A stretch of DNA of 64,000 nt, from assembly GCA_002150815.3 (NCBI GenBank), contig NDFF03000092.1:417519-481518 (forward strand), in the 5' to 3' direction. This DNA comes from Grammothele lineata (lineage: Eukaryota > Basidiomycota > Agaricomycetes > Polyporales > Polyporaceae). The notes beneath the pieces are model-generated. The model was not told the DNA's origin. It was given only the letters and a program-made list of their open reading frames with translations, and did not search any database. A program made the translations under genes and the position numbers. Positions within the stretch are counted from its first letter, which is position 1, and each line of letters starts with the position of its first letter. Below, in pieces: positions 58,096-64,000 of the stretch.

Positions 58096-59757
58096 CGCCC
58101 TCAAAAACGAAGGAATGGTTGAATACTGCAGGAGGACTTCGGTGTGGCGCAAGTTGTTTAGTTCGTACCATCGGATATCGACGACCCCGCGTAGCCCTTC
58201 GGATGCGCAGCCGTCACCCAGCCAGTACCGAAGAAGTTACTTCCTGAATCGAAAGGACGCTACACTAGAGACAGCTCTACACGTTTGTCGCGAACATATC
58301 TGCTTTGTGGACGGAAGGAGAAGTGGGGATATGAGGGCAACGACAAGGCAATGCAAGAGGGGAGTAGGATTGTGATCAGGACATACCGATGTCGAAGAGA
58401 ACCATTAACTACACGGATGCACGGGTCGAGGACATTGGGCACTTGTCTTGGTATGGGATGTTCTGTATTACTCGTAGGTTCATCACCAGTTCAGTATTTA
58501 TGATCCATTTGCTACTTTGAGATGGACATCCTATTCACCCGCCGGCGCGCTTGTCGAAATACATACCGCTGCGCTCCTCGCCTGACGTTCACGATCATTC
58601 CGATTGCACACCGATAGACTTGCATGGTAGAGGCGTTGGAAGCATGCTTGCGTCGCGTCGCGATAGATCTAGTCCCTGCTGCTGCGCTATTAGGAGACTA
58701 TGAGCGCGCCGCTGCGTAGGTAGAGCCGCGCTTCCGACGCGCGATGTAGAACGTCTCTGCCGGCCTTATGCCCGCACGTGGACTCTACATACCAACTTAG
58801 ACCTCGAAGGTAGAGAACTCAGAAGCGCACGATGCTCTTCGTATGGCGCGAGACATTGAATTCGGAAATTCAACTAGTGGTGCATGAGGCCCCTGCCAGG
58901 TATGTCTTGATCAAACTATCAGAGCTCTACGACGTCATTTATTCAGACCTGGATTGCATGCGTCGATGGAACTGGTCTAAAACACCAGTGCACCCACGAA
59001 GAACCTACACTTCAAGAAATGGTTGAGCCACATGATGCATCTGGCTCGGGCCCGGCCTCGGCTGCATAAGGGATGAAGGCGCGAGAGGAAAAGATACGTA
59101 CCTAAGGTACAGTCCCCTTCTCTCTATCAAATGGCATGTTATAGTGTCTTGCTAAATTGCAGTATAGGTGTATACGCACGTTTCCCGACGGCGCTGAAAG
59201 TCGGGGGGTATAGACGAGTCGTAGGACCTCCCCGCGCCAGGCGTATCTTGATGGAGTTCCGGGGCGACAGAGTTGGCTACCGAGAGGCGGAGCATGGTAT
59301 GCACTGTGCAACAGTAGTAGGCCAGTAGAGCTTCACCATTTAAAAGAGACTTTTCTTCCGAGCGAGAAAGTGTAGAGGTTTGTAGGTCACCAGGAATGAC
59401 GCGGACGGTTAGCCCAGTGGAAGGGTGCTGCAGTGCACTAGCCAGGCTGCATTGATGATCTCCATTCACTAGAAGTAGAGCGACGCAAGGTAGCACAAAG
59501 CGGAATAATTCTTCTATGTAGCATACGAAGCAACAGAGGAAGACTAGAGAAAGACACTTGAAGAAGCGGTCGGACGAAAGACCCTGGTACTTGAAGCGCC
59601 CGCACATGCCAATGTTGGCAACCCGGCGCTTCCATCAATCCGATATGCTTATCCTCGAGGGTTGGACTCGAGGGCTCGCGAAAGGCTATCGATATCCCGG
59701 GCTACCCAGCTATTGATACACCCAACCCTTCTCCAATCTTCAAAAAAGACAATACTA
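58096..59757. other. Intergenic 1.7 kb
   Basis: No gene, repeat or tRNA I can support. Confidence 0.5.
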
Positions 59758-61314
59758 ATGGACACAAATACAAGTTGGCTCATGTAAGCGATTTACCCCG
59801 CATCCTTCTATACCATTACCGGATGTGCCAGCGCGTTCCATTGAACGGACGTTGGAATCTACTCATGCGATGGTAGCCTCAGCGTCGACAGACAGCAGAT
59901 AAGCCACGAGAACCACGGCGTTCTTGGAGAATGGTTCTTCAACAAACACAAAGAAATTTTCCATAGTATCTGTTTGCCCTTTGTACCCAGGTGCGCCTCA
60001 TATCACCTCTCATAGCACTCTTCAAGTTCACGAGCCACGTACAGAATAATCTATGACTTATGCGTAAATCCCACACCCCAGCCACACGCCTTTCTCTTCT
60101 CACTCCCTCAAGAGCTCCTCGATCTCATATTCGCAGCCCTCTACGATGATGTGAACGGCCACGCCGTGTTTGCCACTACCCTGGCACTCGCTATCACCTG
60201 CCGTCTCGCGCTCCACGTCGGACGCGCTCACCTCGAGCGTGCAGCGCGCAGACACTTTGCGCCGTGGGCGGGCACGCGGCTCGTATGTCTTGACATCCTT
60301 TGCACCCGCACTGGGGACCTGCCCCCAGGACTGCTCACGGTGGCAGACGTGGACGAACAGAAACGCTGGGAGCGTGCAGAGCTGGGTCTCTCTGAAGAGG
60401 AAGCAGCGGAGGACACGGATGGGGCGGGGATGGCGAATGTAGCTGTCCCGCCGAACGCACAAGCTCAAAACGAGGCCAGGCCGTCGCCGAGATCGTCTAG
60501 GCCAACTACGGAGCAGACTGGCGAGCATAATCGGTTCGTGGCCTTTGTGTCCCAACGCTACCGGTTCGTGTTTGGCTGGGTGTGGGCCTACGCGCAAGGG
60601 GACCTGGTTGAGCAGCTCATAGCAGCCATCGCCGCCGGCTCTACACCTACGGATTCCACCACTACCCCGTCCGCATCTGCGAGTACAGTCACCCACTCCC
60701 GACGATCTACCCCCACCACATCGGTCCCGACCGAGTCTTCCACTCTAGGTGATAGCAACACCACATTCCTACGCTTCCTCGCCAACCGCTCGAACTGGTA
60801 CCCCAGCCGTCCCCCTCCCATTGGCACGGTACCCACTCCCCACTCTCCCGAGCCCCGCGCACTCGCTAACATCTCCAAGCACCAATACGTCCGTGAAGAC
60901 CATCTCTCCATCGCGCGTAACCGGACACGCGCCCAAGTCCGCGTAGGCTGGGGCCACGTCCTCCTCGCGCGCATCTGCTGGGGAGGCGAGGGGCGCACGG
61001 GCATGCGCGGCTTCCCATCGCGTGTGCGGCGCCTCGCCGTTCCGGGGATGACTGTATGGGGCCCACGGCGGCAGGTAGAGTCTGAGGGGGAGGAGAAGGG
61101 CGGGTACGCGCTGCACCGCGGGAGCTGGGCGGGGGATCGGTTCGCGATCGTGCCGTTCGAAAGGTTGCATGAGTTGGGAGAGGGCGAGTGGAGGGACGTG
61201 AGCGAGGAGGTGGATAAGGAGCTGAGGTTGATTTGGGAGAGACAGGAGATTGAGGATTTGGATGAGGACTTTCCGACGCCAGGGTACCAATCTTGGGAGG
61301 TATATTGTCTATAG
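59758..61314 (+). CDS. MGQ-type F-box-like protein, copy 3
   Basis: Exons 59758-59783, 59883-59990, 60045-61314; 467 aa. The same architecture as 15047 and 18383, with both introns in phase 2: short exon 1 (MDTNTSW instead of MGQ-W), exon 2 with VLGEWFF, exon 3 with the F-box-like FSLPQELLDLIFAAL and ITCRLALHVGRAHLERAARR. A Ser/Thr/Pro-rich insert (~residues 205-255) makes it longer. The C-terminal signature WAGDRFAIV...EWRDVSEEVDKELRLIW is conserved. Acceptor choice at 60044 rather than 60081 is forced by phase and matches copy 1. This copy lies 40 kb from the others and has lost the MGQ start, so it is the most diverged. Function unknown. Confidence 0.7.
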
Positions 61315-62053
61315 GTGTAATGGCTCGGCACTCATCCAGGATTGTCGTTGACTGCGAGTGTGTTTTTCGTGCCAGTTGTCTTCTAATATGAACCTCTCGA
61401 GATTACGCCTGCATTATCAGTAGCCCCAAACGCACCGCATCGTGCTCACTATGCGGACTTCGGCTCCTCTGCCCTAACACCAAATAACCGCACCATCACC
61501 TTCACCAGCCCAGCCCACCCCCGGCCTCTCAAACTTGGCGGCCTTCAACGCTCGCTGCCCTTCAGGCACGCCCAGTGCGTCCAGCACAGAGTAGAAGCTA
61601 TACATGAGGACTTTGAGGGGATTTATACGCGAGATATGGATCCTTACGCACCATCAGTCTTAGTAGACAGTTATAGCTTGTTATGCGCAATATATCCCTC
61701 AGCTACCTGAACAGTCGAAGGCCAGCAGTAGAGCGATTGCCTTTGGGCATGAAGTCATTCGTGCCGAGCTCTCTCTTTGAACGAGACTTGCAGGTGACAC
61801 AGTAGCGTCGGGATCAACGACAGGGTTGGGGACAATCCAACGTGGCCAAGGATCCTCCATCGAAGAGCTAGCGTGGGAGGGCCGGTAGCAAGAAGGGTAG
61901 CGAGCGAAGAGATAGATTGGAGAAATAGAGCGCGTATACGCGAGGACGTGACCGTGTCGAGGAGAGTAAAGAGGCGCCCATGGGACGCGCGATCCCCCTC
62001 CATGGACCATCAAGACCTTGAAATAAAATGTAGTACCACTACACACTGGTACT
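61315..62053. other. Intergenic with a possible small gene
   Basis: Contains the two coding-looking minus-strand fragments described at 61474-61860. Confidence 0.4.
61474..61860 (-). pseudogene. Possible small gene or gene remnant
   Basis: Two minus-strand fragments look coding. At 61707-61860, 51 codons open with MEDPWPRWIVPNPVVDPDAT and end at a GTAGCT donor. At 61474-61605, 43 codons read MYSFYSVLDALGVPEGQRAL, KAAKFERPGVGWAGEG, then stop. I cannot join them with canonical splice sites in one frame: the candidate acceptors give wrong phase or a TGA. So it is either a damaged gene, two unrelated open frames, or a gene with an exon I missed. I do not recognise the family. Confidence 0.3.
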
Positions 62054-63575
62054 ATGGACATCCTCACCTCACCTCATTCTCCTCGCTTGCCCCTTGAGAT
62101 CTGCCTCCTCATTATCGACACTCTTGGCGGCGATGTGGACGATCGTAGTCCGGACAAGGATTTGCAGCTCACTCTGTGTCGATGCGCTCTGGTCTGCAGC
62201 GACTGGCGTAACCGAGCGCAGTTCTGGCTCTTCAGGACCGTCAGCATAGCATCTCTGCAAGCCCTAGACTACCTTATGGCTGCCCTCAAGGTCGCTCCAT
62301 TCTTCCTGTCTTACATCTACCACCTGTCTCTTTCATGCGATACGCAAGACCGCATATATTGGCCTTGCAACGTTCTCATGCGCCTCCCGCGCTCCATCCA
62401 AGCACCCATGCCAACCCTCAGTGCTCTCACTATTGGCTTGAACTCGGAAAAAGGGCAGAGACCATTGGGGACAAAGGCCCTGCCTCATTTTCCCTTCAAC
62501 GTGCGGGAGCTCGGTCTCTATCGTAAGAGATTCGCATCGATCGTCATTCTACAAATCTACGACGTTAGGTTCGCGAGTTTTGTGGATTTCGGGAGGTTCT
62601 TGGATTGTTTCGATGCGCTGGAAGAGCTCGACTGCGTTCTAGTCGCTTGGGACGTGCTTGGAGTGGTCCCTGGGTGCATGACGCGCAAGCTGAGACCGTT
62701 TCTGCCTAGGCTACGGAAATTAAACGTACGTGAGCTAGGGTTCACGAGTTTCTTTGTCGTCCTTCGCACTCGCTCACATCACCAACAGGTGTATATGGTC
62801 GGTGCCCATGGAACTAGCAGATTACTTGCCGCGCTGCCTCCAAACGGGCTGACCCACCTGGTCCTCGACTGTCCCATCAGTGAGCCATCCGGCCCTGGGG
62901 TCCCAGGTCGGCCAAAGACTTCGTCCATGATGCGCTCTTTGTTCACAACCAATACAGACGATCCTGTCACGGGGAAGCGGGATATATTCCTACTCGACTC
63001 ATTCACACTCCTGTCCGCTGTCGAAGTGAACAATATCGGGGGCGTTAAAGATCGGGAGGAAGACGACCTGCGCCCACTCCGGGCTGTGTTGCGCTCGTGG
63101 CAGCGCACTCTGCCGTCACGACGTCTGCATCTCACAGTATCGGCCCATCCCGGTGTGCGCACGAAGACGCAATTTCTCGCTCTTGTTGATCAGATTGGAC
63201 AAGCTGTGGAGGAGAACTGCTCCGGTCTGTTCTTACGCGCGCTGTTTCGTAGCCTTTGTCGACGGAACTGCTGATGTGACGACACACAGGCCAGCCGCAC
63301 ACAACCGTCGCGGTCAAGATTATCGACCTTCCCGAAGACGCAGAAGATCCGAAGGTCTGGGAGCAACTTGCCGCAGAAGTTCAGGCACGTTTCGCGACGG
63401 CGTCACAAGAAGGAAGACTGACTGTCGAAGCTGGCGCTAGTGAGCACCCTCTCGTATTCCTTCCTTCAAAATCCCGTATTTCCTCCACCTGTAGCTCACG
63501 GTTATGCTTATTGCATTTATGGTATACATAGGGCGAGGTTGGGTTCCGGCGAAATGGAAGTCAGAAGACCCATAG
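62054..63575 (+). CDS. F-box protein, paralogue of 56531 gene
   Basis: Exons 62054-62725, 62789-62879, 62958-63224, 63290-63439, 63532-63575; 407 aa. F-box ~8-60: RLPLEICLLIIDTLGGDVDD, TLCRCALVCSDWRNRAQFWL. Shared blocks with 56531: PFNVRELGLYRKRFASIVIL, FLDCFDALEELDCVLVAWDV, LGVVPGCMTRKLRPFLPRLR, REEDDLRPLRAVLRSWQR, TVAVKIIDLPEDAEDPKVWE. Intron 2 (62880-62957) is 78 nt with no stop, so it could be retained in frame. The terminal exon is 44 nt (GWVPAKWKSEDP end). Introns fall at the same places as in the paralogue. SCF adaptor candidate; target unknown. Confidence 0.72.
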
Positions 63576-63711
63576 AACGTTGCGCGTGAGCGGGCCGGGA
63601 ATGATCAACATTTACCGCTGCTATACCACAACCTCGTACTCAGTCAATACGACGGATTCTATCAGCCCGCCGCCCAAGAAACACAAGCCCGCTACAGGGT
63701 ATCTAGCACGG

Positions 63712-64000
63712 TTACGCGAAACACTTTTCGAAGTCGCCGTTGCCATCGTTCCTCGCGTACGCCTGACTCTCCACGAACGCATCCAGGGTGCACACCCCAT
63801 CGTCGCCCGCCCCGCAGAACTCGAGCGGCTGCAACGCGTCGTTCACGAGCACCCGCAAGCTCTGCGTCCCACCGCACTCAAGCCGCTCCACGACCATCCG
63901 TGCCGAGAACGGCGTGATCTTCTCCGTGCGCCACGTCCTCGCGGGGTCCGGGCTCGTCGGGTCGAGCGGCGCGGGCTGCTTGAAGAGGCCCATGGCGGAG
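63712..64000 (-). CDS. Histidine acid phosphatase / phytase, C-terminal part only
   Basis: Ends at 63712 (TAA); the gene continues past the window edge, so only ~95 C-terminal residues are visible. SAMGLFKQPAPLDPTSPDPA, FSARMVVERLEC, LRVLVNDALQPLEFCGA and GVCTLDAFVESQAYARNDG with DFEKCF match the end of fungal 3-phytases of the histidine acid phosphatase family, which release phosphate from phytate outside the cell. The Cys of RLEC, FCGA, GVCTL and EKCF fit the family's disulfides. The catalytic RHGxRxP motif lies off the window and cannot be checked. Confidence 0.85.
   Translation of the reverse strand, partial: SAMGLFKQPAPLDPTSPDPARTWRTEKITPFSARMVVERLECGGTQSLRVLVNDALQPLEFCGAGDDGVCTLDAFVESQAYARNDGNGDFEKCFA

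Noticed and set aside
57951..58375. Extended C-terminus of the 56531 F-box gene by read-through
   Set aside because: The paralogue at 62054 ends soon after a ~92-nt intron at the same place; a matching 95-nt intron and short last exon exist here.
59400..59480. tRNA-like string GGTTAGCCCAGTGG
   Set aside because: There is no matching B box (GGTTCGA-type), anticodon arm or acceptor stem around it.
1..64000. Search for transposons, CRISPR-like arrays and biosynthetic core enzymes
   Set aside because: No transposase, reverse transcriptase, terminal repeats with coding content, regular spacer array, or PKS/NRPS/terpene synthase motif was seen.

Overview
The window is nuclear DNA of a filamentous basidiomycete, most likely a wood-decay agaricomycete. 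The evidence is GC-rich genes broken by many 48-80 nt GT-AG introns, TATA boxes 50-120 nt before start codons, a plant-wall glucuronoyl esterase (CE15), a LysM protein, a HET-domain protein and many F-box-like genes. I see no rRNA, tRNA, CRISPR array, transposase or reverse transcriptase. About 26 genes can be supported; I rebuilt exon structures by hand from splice sites and reading-frame phase.

Layout. 1-7.5 kb: 3' end of exosome subunit RRP43, a two-LysM secreted protein, and unknown gene A (6664-7453). 8-10.9 kb (minus): a nine-exon gene joining an N-terminal PX domain to a GH18 chitinase. 12.3-19.6 kb: an F-box-like/nucleotidyltransferase-fold candidate, two members of a family I call MGQ-type, and a mitochondrial-type protein. 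19.7-21.5 kb (minus): CE15 esterase. 23.9-26.8 kb: two tandem F-box paralogues. 28.5-32.1 kb: housekeeping genes for class II DAHP synthase (shikimate entry) and DENR/Tma22 (translation re-initiation). 32.5-37.2 kb (minus): HET protein and phospholipase B. 40.5-41.2 kb: gene B, paralogue of gene A with the same promoter and 5'UTR intron. 41.8-48.5 kb (minus): two aldo-keto reductase genes in a 2.5 kb direct duplication. 50-54.1 kb (minus): an unrecognised gene and an MFS drug/polyamine-type transporter. 55.3-63.6 kb: a DUF1963/YwqG-like protein, two F-box paralogues and the third MGQ-type gene. 63.7-64 kb (minus): 3' end of a histidine acid phosphatase/phytase.

The window mixes conserved housekeeping genes (RRP43, DENR, DAHP synthase), secreted degradative or nutritional enzymes (CE15, phospholipase B, phytase, LysM protein) and a young, duplicating accessory set (F-box-like, MGQ-type, genes A/B, AKR pair, HET). 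I see no single pathway cluster. The most unusual objects are the PX-GH18 fusion, whose catalytic Glu codon directly follows a GC-AG intron, the three-copy MGQ-type family, and the duplicated gene A/B and AKR blocks.
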